Positions 33,727 through 44,646 of a DNA stretch of 64,000 bases are shown here, in pieces. The stretch's first letter is position 1. Every line of letters begins with the position of its first letter. The translations under genes were made by a program, and so were the position numbers. The DNA lies in NCBI GenBank assembly GCA_009363875.1, contig CM018680.1, positions 57,481,088 to 57,545,087 on the forward strand, in the 5' to 3' direction. Origin of the DNA: Mikania micrantha (lineage: Eukaryota > Streptophyta > Magnoliopsida > Asterales > Asteraceae). The notes beneath the pieces were generated by a model that was not told the DNA's origin, made no database searches, and was given only the letters and a program-made list of their open reading frames with translations.

Positions 33727-34178
33727 CATGGTTGTAGAAGTCGTTAGGCGCTAGTCGGGCGGCAAGGTACCGCATAGGGATTAATTGGGATTAATCGGCG
33801 CTACACGGATTGTAATTTTTATATGTAATTTTAAAAATATATATTATATACACACATAAATATCAATAGTTTAATATAATACTATATATTTAATCAAGTA
33901 CTTCAAAGTTCAAACTTAAACACCGAGTTCAAAGTTTAGACTTGGATTTCGATGTTAAGTGGTTGGATTCGATGTTTCAGAGACATGTTAAGGATTTTTG
34001 GCTGAGAAATGTCTAAATAATCATGAAATTAGTCCTTTTACACCAGAAAGAAAATCAAAAAAGTCAAAAAAAAAATAAAAATCTAACTAGGCCCTGCCTA
34101 GGCTTCCTAAACCCCGCCTTAGGCAAAATCGAGACAGTAGAGGGGCGGCTAGCGCCTAGACCGATTTTTACAACAGTG
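33727..34178. mobile_element. hAT-type MITE, copy 2 (452 bp)
   Basis: Same family as 14174-14615. The ends are CATGGTTGTAGAAG and TTTTTACAACAGTG, with an exact 8-bp duplication TTCTTTAT (33719-33726 and 34179-34186). Subterminal TTAGGCGCTAG and CTAGCGCCTAG boxes and the shared AT-rich core confirm the relationship. Confidence 0.9.
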
Positions 34179-34186
34179 TTCTTTAT

Positions 34187-36891
34187 CCATGGTGTTTGAA
34201 AGCATGTGAGAGGCATGTAATGTTATCTTGTTGACCATGGAATTTTATTTGGTTTACTTTGATTGTCATCACGTTATGTCTCATATTCTTGTTTGTTGTT
34301 CTTTATCACTCTTCTCATCTTTAAAACTTTCTTTGTTCTTTTTCTACTTAATATTCACAAATCGGATAAATGCTATCAGGCAAATGTTTTTACATAAGTT
34401 TAATGCAACCTTTAAAAGAAAACATTTTTTCATAAGTGCGTTTCATGCTAATAAAACTTTTAAAAGGAAGGTTACTTTAAAAGATCAAGTAAAACTTTTA
34501 CACTATTAAATATTACTGTGACTGTTAGTGTAGAATAACAACTTTTGTTATAAGAAAGCATTATTTATAATTAAAGGATTTCATTAGACAATGAGACAAG
34601 TGTTTTGTTTTGATTGATAGTTTGCTGCTTTATTCTATTTGATATGTAAATAAAATTAAACCCGTGTTGTTTTTCCAGCACACCAAAGGCATATAAAATG
34701 TGTTGGAGATGGTTACATAAGTTTGAATCCGAACTTGTTGAATTCATCGAATTCTGTTGAAAAAGTTGACTATAATGGTAGAATTTTGGGTATAATTTAA
34801 CATGACTATTGGTCAAACTTTAGAGTTGTATTGTTTCTTTGTACGTGGAACCCTACCAAGCTAATGATTATGGCTTAGCAGGCATGAGTTTGAACAAGCT
34901 AGCTGCCAGCTTGCTATTTATATGATCTTTTGGCATGCCTTTTAGTAGAGCTGTTATTTTTTCACACAAATATATTAACATGATTGGAACATGACATGAA
35001 TCTAACAAGCTTCGTGTTTAAACTTTAGAGGGTTTATATCGTAAATAAGTAGACATGTTTAATACATACTGTTAAAATCTATTTATAATTTCTTTTTTTA
35101 AACAATTATACAAGATAAAGTGTTAAACCATTATAACAACGTTTCAACCAATTTAAACCTACTTATATTTTTTTAAATTATTTAAAATAAATGAATATAT
35201 GATTTTTATCGTTCTCTAACAAGCTTTATCGTTTCGGGGCCAACCCAACCTGGTTTTACTCTCATAAAATTACATATTTTGACCATTTATGGAAAAAAGA
35301 ACAGAATAAGAATAGATGGTCTTTCTAATTTTTGTTGCTGCTAGAACTCTTCTTTTGCTTCATATTAAGAAAGTCAGAATATTACTTATTTTTGGTATAA
35401 TGAGGCTCTTTATCTCGAGTAAACACACACTACACACAAACTATTTGAAACGAGTTTGCTGTGTATTTTTTTTACATTACGTGGACATGGAATTGCTTAA
35501 AAAAAATAAATACATCTTGCCCTATTTATTGAAAACAAATAAACCCTCATGCTTAAAATACTAAGTCTACCAAATCCCTTTAATTTATTCAGCAACAAAC
35601 CAACGTTCATATGCCAGCAATCTCGGTCAACTTAGACCTCTTCTAATAACGTGCAGAAAGAATCAAATGGATCCAAATGACCCATTCGATCCATTACCCG
35701 TACCCGTGAACCATCGTGAAGTAACCCGATTAATCCAACACTGACCATTGCATCCCTTTTTTTTTGTCAATTGTTAGCTCACTCTGGTCATAATGGTGCT
35801 CCTGATGACTAAATTGATTAACTGGTATTATATTACATGAAGTTGCCAGGTAACCTATTGCTGATTTACTTTTTATTTTTTTAACATGCAAATAGGGTTG
35901 AATTCAATAAATGTGTTATATATCATCGTACAATATATATCCTACCATCTACAAAATTAAGGTAAGGTTTGAGGAGCGTAAAATATAGATAGCATTATCT
36001 ATACACCGTAAGAATAAAGTGGTTGCTTTAAATAAGACTCCATGCTCATAATGCCTGATAACCGACCAACTCAATGCTTTTAGCGTTATTTTCACAAAAA
36101 TTAAGTAAAATAAAGTTAAACTTAGTGTAATTTTACTTTTGTCCCTCAAGATCCAGCATATATATACATTATATAAGCGTACCAATGACAACTGCTATAT
36201 ATATGAAATTAAATTCTATCTTTTAATTTTGTATTTGTTAAGAGTAGGAGGAAAAAGATTTTTTTCATAGCACATGAATTCAATTAACCAGCTCATCTTT
36301 GACTTTCAACAACTTTGAACAAAAGAATTACAGCAACAGTTTTTATCATTTTATGTCTATCATCTCCAGCTCAGATGATAAACATATTAATAATTATTAT
36401 ATATATAAAAACACATGTGCGGGAATGCTAAGGTTTATTTTTTTAACCGTTAATTTATCATACTCCTAACTACACGTAATTTAATATAAATTTTGCTTAG
36501 GTTTAAACCCTATGTAATGGGCTACTCCTACGTTAGCATACATTTTGTCTTTTAAGTCTTCTTAAATTGAAAGTGGGTTATGATTAAGTGTTTTGAAAGA
36601 GTATAGTCATATCTATGTCTCTCTATTGGATAGCCAATTCTTTATATAATATAATATATATAATATAAGTTAATCCATTTATTATACATATATTGGAAAT
36701 AAAAATTTTGAAAACCCCTTGATAATGTTATAAACCTATAAAAAAATTTCTCTCTATTCTTTTTTATTTTTTATAAAAATGACTTAATAATGTTACAAAC
36801 CTGTAAACAAATAAAAAATAATTTTTTTACATGATTTTTTTCATTGTTTTCAAAGTTTTCTCAACTCAAAGAGTTTCTAAAATACACATCC

Positions 36892-36895
<4 letters not shown>
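34187..36895. other. Gene-free AT-rich stretch
   Basis: Only short incidental frames (for example 34228-34509), without recognisable motifs or start context. No TIR or LTR structure seen. Confidence 0.55.

Positions 36896-36940
<45 letters not shown>
36896..36940. repeat. (AT)n microsatellite
   Basis: About 45 bp of uninterrupted TA dinucleotides. Confidence 0.95.
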
Positions 36941-36946
<6 letters not shown>

Positions 36947-37920
36947 AGCAAAAAACTCTCATGGCTTATAAAAATAACTATTTTAATTTAATTTTCAAAT
37001 TTAAATAAAAATGACTATTAGTTAAAAAAAATCTTAATTTAAAAAGCTAAATATGTCAAATGTGACAAAATTGTCAGAGGTGAATCATTTGATTTGAGAG
37101 AGTTTTTCTTTTATAATTCTTCTATCTTCATTTCTTAAAGATATCAATGTAGGACAAATTAAAAAGTAAAAAAAAAACATATAGTTTATGATTTTTAAAT
37201 CTTTGTAAATTGTATCTTATGATATAAGAGTTGTACAACTCTTAATTTTAAAACATTTAGATAAATGAGTATTCAATCCTTCCATTTTATCCTTCAAATG
37301 CATTAAAGTAATAGATTTTGGGTTATGTCATTTTTATTACAAGATTTCAAATAGTAAGCTTTTAATTTCATATTTTATATATAAAAGTTTGAATATTGTT
37401 ATAAAGAATCAGTAAAGTTTTGAATCCTTTTATTCTCTCACAAAAGTTTGATTAGTAAAATTTTTGTCTTTTAGTTTTCAAAAAAAAAAAAAACAAATAT
37501 TTACATTGCTATTAATGAAGCTATACGAGTTAACATAACAAAAGTAGGTTATATACACACACATATATGCACACATATTCATTACTATATTATATATATA
37601 TATATATATAGGAGATAACTCATAAGAAAACCCTTGTTTTCAAAAAAATAAGAAAACTCATTTATAACTATTGATCTAATTGATCAATGGCTATAATTAA
37701 AAAATGGCATTAATTTAATTAATTAAGATTCTTATTATTTATTATTAGTAATAAAAGGTAATATAGTAACATAACATATTTTCTCTCTCTTATTTATTTT
37801 TATAATTATTTTTCTCTCTCTTATTTTATAATTACATTTAAAGAAGTCAAAATTGTTTTATTTTTCAAAATAGTAGTAAATATTTTTTACAACTACTATA
37901 CAAGTAATCATGTTTGTACA

Positions 37921-38230
37921 TATAATCTGATTACACATATGTAATCAATCAAAGTATAAGTGTTCGTATATATCATCTGATTATATATATGTAATCACTT
38001 AAAACATAACAAAATGTAAGCACAATTATGTAACATGATTACGTATATGTAATCATAATTGACGTGAAAAACAATAAACATCATTCATAAGCATTCAGTA
38101 AAATGCTTACATATATGTAATCAACCAAAAAAGAATAAATGTAACACATATAATCTGATTACATATACGTAGTCAACGAAATAAAAACAGGTGTAAGCAC
38201 ATACCATCTGATTACACATATGTAATCAAC
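37921..38230. repeat. Array of six spaced 20-bp palindromes
   Basis: Variants of TGATTACATATATGTAATCA at 37928, 37978, 38036, 38104, 38156 and 38209, with start-to-start distances of 50, 58, 68, 52 and 53 bp. The palindromes are better conserved than the spacers. The array lies in a block starting near 37611 (TAGGAGATAACTC after a (TA)n run), probably a non-autonomous transposon; its class is not resolved. Confidence 0.8.
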
Positions 38231-38256
38231 CAAATATATGTATTCATATATATATA

Positions 38257-38726
38257 AAAGTGTTAAATGATAACGTGCATTATATGTGTCAAATTCCATG
38301 TATAACTTTTATTTAAGTAGTACATTCTAATCACAGCACGTACGCAAATTCTGAAAACTTCAAATAAAACTTAGGGACATCGAATTAAGACTAAAAATAC
38401 ACTATGTCGAAAAGAGTTTGATGAAAACATGCATTATTTAAATTAAATTACTTGTAACTAGGGCACATACGCTAATTTTCAAAACTACGAATTAACATAG
38501 AAAACATGAAATTTATACACGAATACTAATTTATCAAAAAGTATGAGATGATATCATGCCTTGTATGTGTCAAATTCTGCGTATAACTTGAATTTAAGTA
38601 GGACCTTCTAATTACGGAAGATATGCAAATTCTCAAAACTTCAAATAAAACTTAATGACATCGAATTAAAAATAAAAATATAGTATGTCAAAAAGTGTTA
38701 GATGAAAACATGCATTATTCAAATGA

Positions 38727-38730
<4 letters not shown>
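38257..38730 (+). repeat. Imperfect tandem repeat, four partial units
   Basis: Segments beginning AAAAGTGTTAAATGATAACG at 38257 recur near 38411, 38537 and 38692, each followed by ATGCMTTRT and a CAAATTC or CAAATGAA variant. Alternating units match best, suggesting a higher-order unit of about 280 bp. Confidence 0.65.

Positions 38731-38765
<35 letters not shown>
38731..38765. repeat. (AT)n microsatellite
   Basis: TA dinucleotides directly flanking the foldback element at 38766. Confidence 0.9.
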
Positions 38766-38770
<5 letters not shown>

Positions 38771-39171
38771 AGAGGATCAAATGTTAACCCTCCCTTATAG
38801 CGTTAACCGCTTAACCCTAGCGTTTTTTGCCCGAATCCTAAATTTTTTTTTTCATGGTTTTTATTATGTAAAAATAAGGGGGGTTTCTTTTTTGTGTTTT
38901 TGCCAATTCATCACCGTTTAGAAGTTATTGTAAGTGTAAGTTACTTACACTTACTTACATTTACTGCATCAGATACGGAAATGTAAGTAAATGTAAGTAA
39001 CTTACACTTACAATAACTTCTAAACGGTGATGAATTAGCAAAAACACAAAAAAGAAACCCCCCCTATTTTTACATAATAAAAACCATGAAAAAAAAAAAT
39101 TTAGGATTCGGGCAAAAAACGCTAGGGTTAAGCGGTTAACGCTATAAGGGAGGGTTAACAATGGAACCTTC

Positions 39172-39176
<5 letters not shown>
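38766..39176. mobile_element. Foldback MITE in (TA)n (411 bp)
   Basis: Almost the whole length is one inverted repeat. The left arm (TAGGGAGAGGATC, GTTAACCCTCCCTTATAGCG, CTAGCGTTTTTTGCC) is mirrored in the right arm ending GGAACCTTCCCCTA, with arms of about 190 bp around a short centre near 38955-38985. It is bounded on both sides by long TA runs, as in the microsatellite-associated Micron-type MITEs described in rice. Target duplication cannot be read inside TA repeats. Confidence 0.85.

Positions 39177-39238
<62 letters not shown>
39177..39238. repeat. (TA)n microsatellite
   Basis: About 62 bp of TA dinucleotides separating two foldback elements. Confidence 0.95.
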
Positions 39239-39241
<3 letters not shown>

Positions 39242-39421
39242 GGTGATGATAAGAAATCAGCCCTTTCTTATTGTGTTAACCGAATAAATACGTCTTATTA
39301 CTTTGGGGCCACATTAAATTAAATGTAAAGGCGTATGTTTTTTTCTTCTTTTTTAATTAATGTAATTAGTAGTTATTCAGTTAACACAATATACACGAGA
39401 TAACAAAAGAACCACACCCTA
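39239..39421. mobile_element. Second foldback/TIR MITE in (TA)n (about 183 bp)
   Basis: The left end TCGGGTGATGATAAG with inner TTGTGTTAACCGAATAA is mirrored by TTATTCAGTTAACACAA and a right end CCACACCCTA. It lies between TA runs on both sides. Confidence 0.75.
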
Positions 39422-39433
39422 TATATATATATG

Positions 39434-39822
39434 TAGGGCATGAAATTTTACATAACTCACTTTTAAAGCGGTAACTATAAATAACCCGTCAAGATCAAGC
39501 CAAAGTTTTATTTTTTAACATTATTGTAAACACATTTAGAACGCTTTCTTATTTTATAAGTTTGCGTAAATTAATCACCGTTTGAGAGTTAACATCGTTG
39601 TAAGTTTTTAAATTTTTTCGCTTACAGCACCGTAAGTTACAAAATTTTAAAAACTTACAACGACGTTAACTCTCAAACAGTGATGGATTTACTCAAACTT
39701 ATAAAATAAGAAAGTGTTATAAATGTGTTTATAATGATTTTAAAAAAAGTGGAAAATTTCGCTTAATCTTGACGGGTTATTTAGAGTTATCGCTTTAAAA
39801 GTGAGTTATTTAACCTTCCCAT
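39434..39822. mobile_element. Third foldback MITE in (TA)n (about 389 bp)
   Basis: The left arm (TAACTCACTTTTAAAGCGGT, AATAACCCGTCAAGAT) is mirrored by ATCTTGACGGGTTATT and ATCGCTTTAAAAGTGAGTTA at the right. The inner arms AGAGTTAAC and GTTAACTCT meet near 39600-39680. ATAT flanks it on both sides. Confidence 0.8.
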
Positions 39823-40107
39823 ATATTAATAGATTTTATTTTTCTTAGTTTCAATTAGAAAATATTCGACAAAGCTTAGTAACATATTATTTTGACACGA
39901 TAGAGTTTATGACATATTGTATTACCCTTTGTTTTAGCTGAATAAAAATAATTTCCTACGTATTTATTTTAATGTATATGTTGGTAAAAATCGGATTTGA
40001 TATACAATTTTATTGAAAACGTAGTCTGATAAAATATAATATGTTTTAATGTATATTTTATGTATATTTAAGTTAGTTTAAATTTCAACATATATTTTAT
40101 TCAGAAA

Positions 40108-40584
40108 TGTAACACCCGACCGACAGCGGAATCATTGGTATACCACAAATTGAGATTATTCAAAATCACATGATATTAAATTGTAAATACTACAACAATA
40201 CATTAATTACATTCAACCATAATTAAATGATCATTCGTTACATCGTAAATTCAAAATACATTAAATTAGCTAACTAAACTTTAATAACTAGGTCAAAGCT
40301 CTTATATGATTTGTTAAGCAAGCCTAGTTGGCATGTTCAGCTGAAAATATGTTAAAAATAAAGATTAAATAAAAAGTTGGTGAGATCTCGTAAGTTTGAG
40401 CGCACAAACAAAAATAGTTGATAAAATACGTATATTTTGTCACATGTGAACACTAAACAAAATGAAGTATAATAATGAATGAAGCATGCAAAGGCATAAC
40501 AAATGTTTCAAAGAGTTCAGATAATAATGTTTCATCATGTTTAGCATTCCTAACAATAATGAAGTAGTAAACAATCACCACATG
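40108..40584 (-). mobile_element. Gypsy-type LTR end fragment
   Basis: TGTAACACCCGACCGACAGC followed by GGAATC resembles the reverse complement of long-LTR termini elsewhere in the window. It is interrupted at 40585 by another LTR. Confidence 0.45.
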
Positions 40585-43485
40585 TGTGACACCCCGTAAA
40601 TTCGAGGTCAGCTTTTATTTTATTTAAATGTTTATTTAAATGATTCTTGTACATGTGGCACTAAAATTAGTCTAATTTAGTGTGACATGTGGCATGACGG
40701 TACAAACACTGACACACAACAAGATAATTCGAGGAATTATCGAGAAACCGCACACACGTGTCAAAACACACGAACATTGGTGAACGTTTAGCACATCGTG
40801 TAACAAAAACATTCGAAACCTCACAAAACACTCGAACATTGAACTTGGAAGTTCAAACGATAGTTCGTAAGCGTGAAAACGGCTACGAACGGATCAAACC
40901 CATGAAACTAGGCCTATTGGGCTCCTCTGGGACCCATCGCGGTACGCGATGGCCCACTAAGAATAGCATAGCGGTACGCGAAGGATCTCGGGAGAATTTG
41001 AATCCCGAAATCCATCGCGGTACACTGCGAGGATCTTGGACCCTCTCAGCGGTACGCGACGCCGCCCAGTCGACAATATCTTTATAAAACCAAGACCATT
41101 ATGCCTAATCTACCTATCTTAATCATTTTAAACACTCTTGCACGCCATATCTCGACTGTTATCACCTGGAAGCCCCTGATTAGACCCCAAGGAAGCCATT
41201 GAAGGACCTCTTGAAGCTTCAACTTGAAGGATTGAAGCTTGTGTACCACAAAGTAGCTTGAGCATCACCATTCTCTCCTTCTTTCTGTCGAACCCAGCAT
41301 TTCCAGGAGGCTTAGGAGCTGCTTATTCATCATCTCAGTGTCCTTTGAAGCCTTAGATAGTAGTAACACATCCCTTGTAGCTTAGAAGCACACACAATCA
41401 CACATGCAATGGGTAAAACCCACATGCAAGCACTATGGCACCACATGCACGAATTTCTTATGTTTTAAATCTGGGTTTATGGATATTTCTATGATTTATG
41501 ATGATCAATAGTGTTATTGCAATGATTTATGACAATCTAAGATGTTGTATATATGTCTTCATGCTTAAAATGATGATTTATGATATTATAGTTGCATGCA
41601 TGTATGATCCATGTATAATGGGATGATTTTGGATATTCAAATGTGTTTTTGGATGATGTTATAAGGTTATCACATTATTAGATCTTGACAAAATGCCCAA
41701 AAATGGCTTATTCATGATTCTTTCTATTTTTGGTAACTTATAAGTTACAAGTTAGTGAGATAGATGAATCTATGATCATGCATGTATGTGGATTTACTAT
41801 TAGAATGTTATTAGAATGATATTGATGCTTAGAATGTGATTTTAATGTTGATTATGGTCATCTTTAGCAAAGTTGCTACATATAGTAACTTTTATAAACC
41901 AAATATTGATAAACAATGGTTTTGACTAAATGAGCATGATTAAATGATGTTAACTGGCTTATTATGATGAATTGTGACATGAAAATGGTTTAGGTATGTT
42001 TAGAATGATCAATTGTATGTAAATTGACAAAGTTACTATTTATAGTAACTTTACTTTTAGAAATATCGATTTATGAACATTTTGTATGTTTTGAACATGC
42101 TAAATGGTTTAATATGCTTTAGTATGATGAATGCATGCTAAGTTAGATGGTTTCCGATAACAATCTTGCTAGATTTAGAAACTTTCCTTTTTAGGAAACT
42201 TTTGTATGCAAACGTGGCTTACGTGACTTATTTGATTCGTATGACAATGTGCTATGTGTTAACATGATCACGTAAGACTTAATGAGCATGCTAGAACTTT
42301 AAAATCGATAAGTGTTGTGAACTTGCTATAAATGGAAACTTACTATAAATAGTAAGTTGTCCATAGACGCGACTTGCGCGTTTTGCACACGACGAGAACT
42401 AACACGAATGTTACACGATTCACAACCGACCCACGGTTCACCAACGGGTCGTTGACTTGACACGGTCAAACACGATCAATGTGGACCAATATGAGTAAAC
42501 ACGGTCAATGTGGACTGACACGGAAAAACATGAACAACCGAGGGTTGTTGAGCACAAACACAAGCACTAACACGAACACGAGCACGGTCACTTACACGAA
42601 CTCACATATGGTATACGATATAGGTAGCCGGTAACCGACACGCATTCTACACGGTAGCTTACGCTTACTCTATCTCTTGATCACTAAGGTGAGTTTACGG
42701 CCCCTCTTTACTCTTTTACAAGATTTTCAAATAGGGGGAGAATAATAGTTAAATCGAGTCAAACATTACTATTGTACAAACATTTTTATGAGTTTGCTGG
42801 TTTATTAGACAAACATTAAGTGTTGAACTCGTAACAAGCCCTCACAAAGTTTTACCGTTAATGCACGAACAACGTGGTAGGTTTGAATGGATCCGTTTGG
42901 GTGTGACTAACCCCACGGGGCACAATTTTGACTGGAAGTCATAACCCGTGAAACTTTGACCTAACTTGCTATGTAATTACGAGACATAGCGGATGCAAGG
43001 ACAAACAAGTCTAGTTCGGTAGTGACGCACTAATACTTGGAGCCTAGGGCTCTGGACTAACATATGATAAACAACATGTCACATGTTTTCTATTACTATG
43101 TATATATCAAAACCTGTGAACTCACCAACCATTGTGTTGACACTTTTTCTTAAACTTGTATTCTCAGGTAACTAGCAGGCTATGGATGTCAGGAATGCAC
43201 ACGAAGAGACGAGCACTAGGAACCTCATGCATTTCTGTTTTATCTTTTGAAAACAATTTTATTATGTTATGTATTAATACAATGTTGTGTCTGACAATTT
43301 ATAATTCCGCTGCATATGTCAAACTTATAATATTTCCGCTGCAACTTATTTTGTTATCATTTATGACAAACTTGTATTTTTAAAACGCATATAGAGTTGT
43401 TATATATGACCTTGAGCTGTGATTCTGGCCACGTCACACCCACGTGGACTGACACCATGAGTGGGAAATTGGGGGTGTGAAAACA
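40585..43485 (+). mobile_element. Probable Gypsy-type solo LTR (about 2.9 kb)
   Basis: Begins TGTGACACCCCGTAAATTCG and ends near GGGGGTGTGAAAACA. Four copies of a box of the type YCGCGGTACGCGA lie at 40936-41060, just before TATAAAA at 41083-41089. GGTGAGTTTACGGCCCC at 42690 and CTCACCAACCATTGTG at 43124 correspond to blocks late in the other long LTRs. No clear 5-bp target duplication was found, so the exact ends are uncertain. No coding region. Confidence 0.65.
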
Positions 43486-43751
43486 GGCCTCCCTCGCATG
43501 GTAATCATACAATGGTGGGATGATTAGTCCAATAAATCTATATTACTAAATATGTGTAATTGTAGTTTGATCAATGCACGTATATAGCTAAAGTTTACTA
43601 CATAGATGAGGCCATTAAACAAAGTTTACATGGAAAGTAGTTGATTATAGTTTAATAGCTAAACATGTTTCACCCCTAAAGTTCAAAACAATTAAAAGAT
43701 GGTCTATGAAGAACTCACCTATATGACTTTATAATTTTTTGAATAATTGAT

Positions 43752-43960
43752 AATGAGTTAATTACACAAATGATCCTTGTGGTCTACCCAAATTGCACTG
43801 GTGGTTCCTTACTTCGAGAAATTACAATGATAGCCAAAAAATTTGCAAAAACGTAGCAAATGTGGTACTGGAGTGGATGTCTGTTATATTTTTCTGTTTA
43901 TTTTTTAAAAAATGACCAAAATACCCTCACCTTTCATCCCTTTTATCTCATTTCCCCTCC
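43752..43960 (+). mobile_element. Possible terminal region of a Mutator-like element
   Basis: GAGTTAATTACACAAATGAT, then CCTTGTGGTCTACCCAAATTGCACTGG and GGTGGTTCCTTA resemble, from memory, a common plant Mutator-like terminal repeat. The opposite terminus was not found and may lie beyond Copia element C. Confidence 0.3.
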
Positions 43961-44321
43961 CTACAATCATCATCACCCATAAACCCTAATCACACCAACA
44001 CCACACCATTGTTATCAATTTACACCCACCACTGTATACTACCACCACTGTTCTGCCACCTTCAGCGACCAACAGCCACCAACCACCTCCATTGTCTCCT
44101 CCAGCTCTCCTTCTTACGCCATCAACATTCCAGACGCACTGTTATCACATCAACCATGCTCCGGCAAGGCTCTAGCGTGGTGTTGAATACTGACAACTCT
44201 GAATCACTAACAACTCATCAAATCCGGTGTCTTGCTCGGCGAAGGCTTCCCACATCTTTGATTTTTTGACGGTGAAAGTGGAAGTGGAGTTGGAACTGGT
44301 GCTGGTGAAGAGGGTGTAATT

Positions 44322-44627
44322 TGTTGGGTCGGGTTATGTAATCTACATAACACTATCACAAGTTATCTTCTACAAAGTTGATAGTTGTGGAAATTCTATC
44401 AACTTAGTTTGTAAAACAGATTGAAACACAATACAGACAATAGTTATAAGTTCATGGTCAAAGTATATTGCATTCAACTGTTAAGCTTTACAACAGTTAG
44501 CTCAAGCATACACTCGTACCAAAACTTTGGTGAGCATCAGCCTTTCTTCCGAAGGTTGTTTGGCTTTGCAGGATTTAAGACTTAGTCAAGAGTCTTTGGT
44601 GAGCATCAGCCTTTATTATACTTTACA
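44322..44627 (-). repeat. 3' LTR of Copia element C, internally deleted (306 bp)
   Basis: On the - strand it begins TGTAAAGTATAATAAAGGCT after the PPT and ends ACCCGACCCAACA at 44322. It is less than half the usual ~780 bp. The string AAAGGCTGATGCTCACCAAA occurs twice, near 44590-44620 and 44527-44550, pointing to rearrangement; the region that carries the TATA box in the other LTRs is gone. Confidence 0.85.
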
Positions 44628-44641
44628 GTCTCCCACTAGGC
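44628..44641 (-). other. Polypurine tract of Copia element C
   Basis: On the - strand the sequence is CTAGTGGGAGAC, directly before the 3' LTR, equivalent to the tract of element B. Confidence 0.65.
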
Positions 44642-44646
44642 TGATG

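Noticed and set aside
37928..38228. CRISPR-like array (repeats about 20 bp, spacers about 30-48 bp)
   Set aside because: The repeats are imperfect palindromes in plant nuclear AT-rich DNA, spacing varies from 50 to 68 bp, and no cas genes are present.
40758..41087. 109-codon frame on the + strand
   Set aside because: Falls in an LTR across the CGCGGTACGCGA boxes and ends at the TATA box; composition follows the repeats.
40580..43490. Target duplication CATG for the LTR at 40585-43485
   Set aside because: Only four bases match and the implied right end would not finish in CA; treated as no visible duplication.
44009..44269. Possible small host gene (86 codons)
   Set aside because: Pro/His/Cys-rich translation of a C-rich stretch, no recognised domain, next to a possible Mutator-like terminus.
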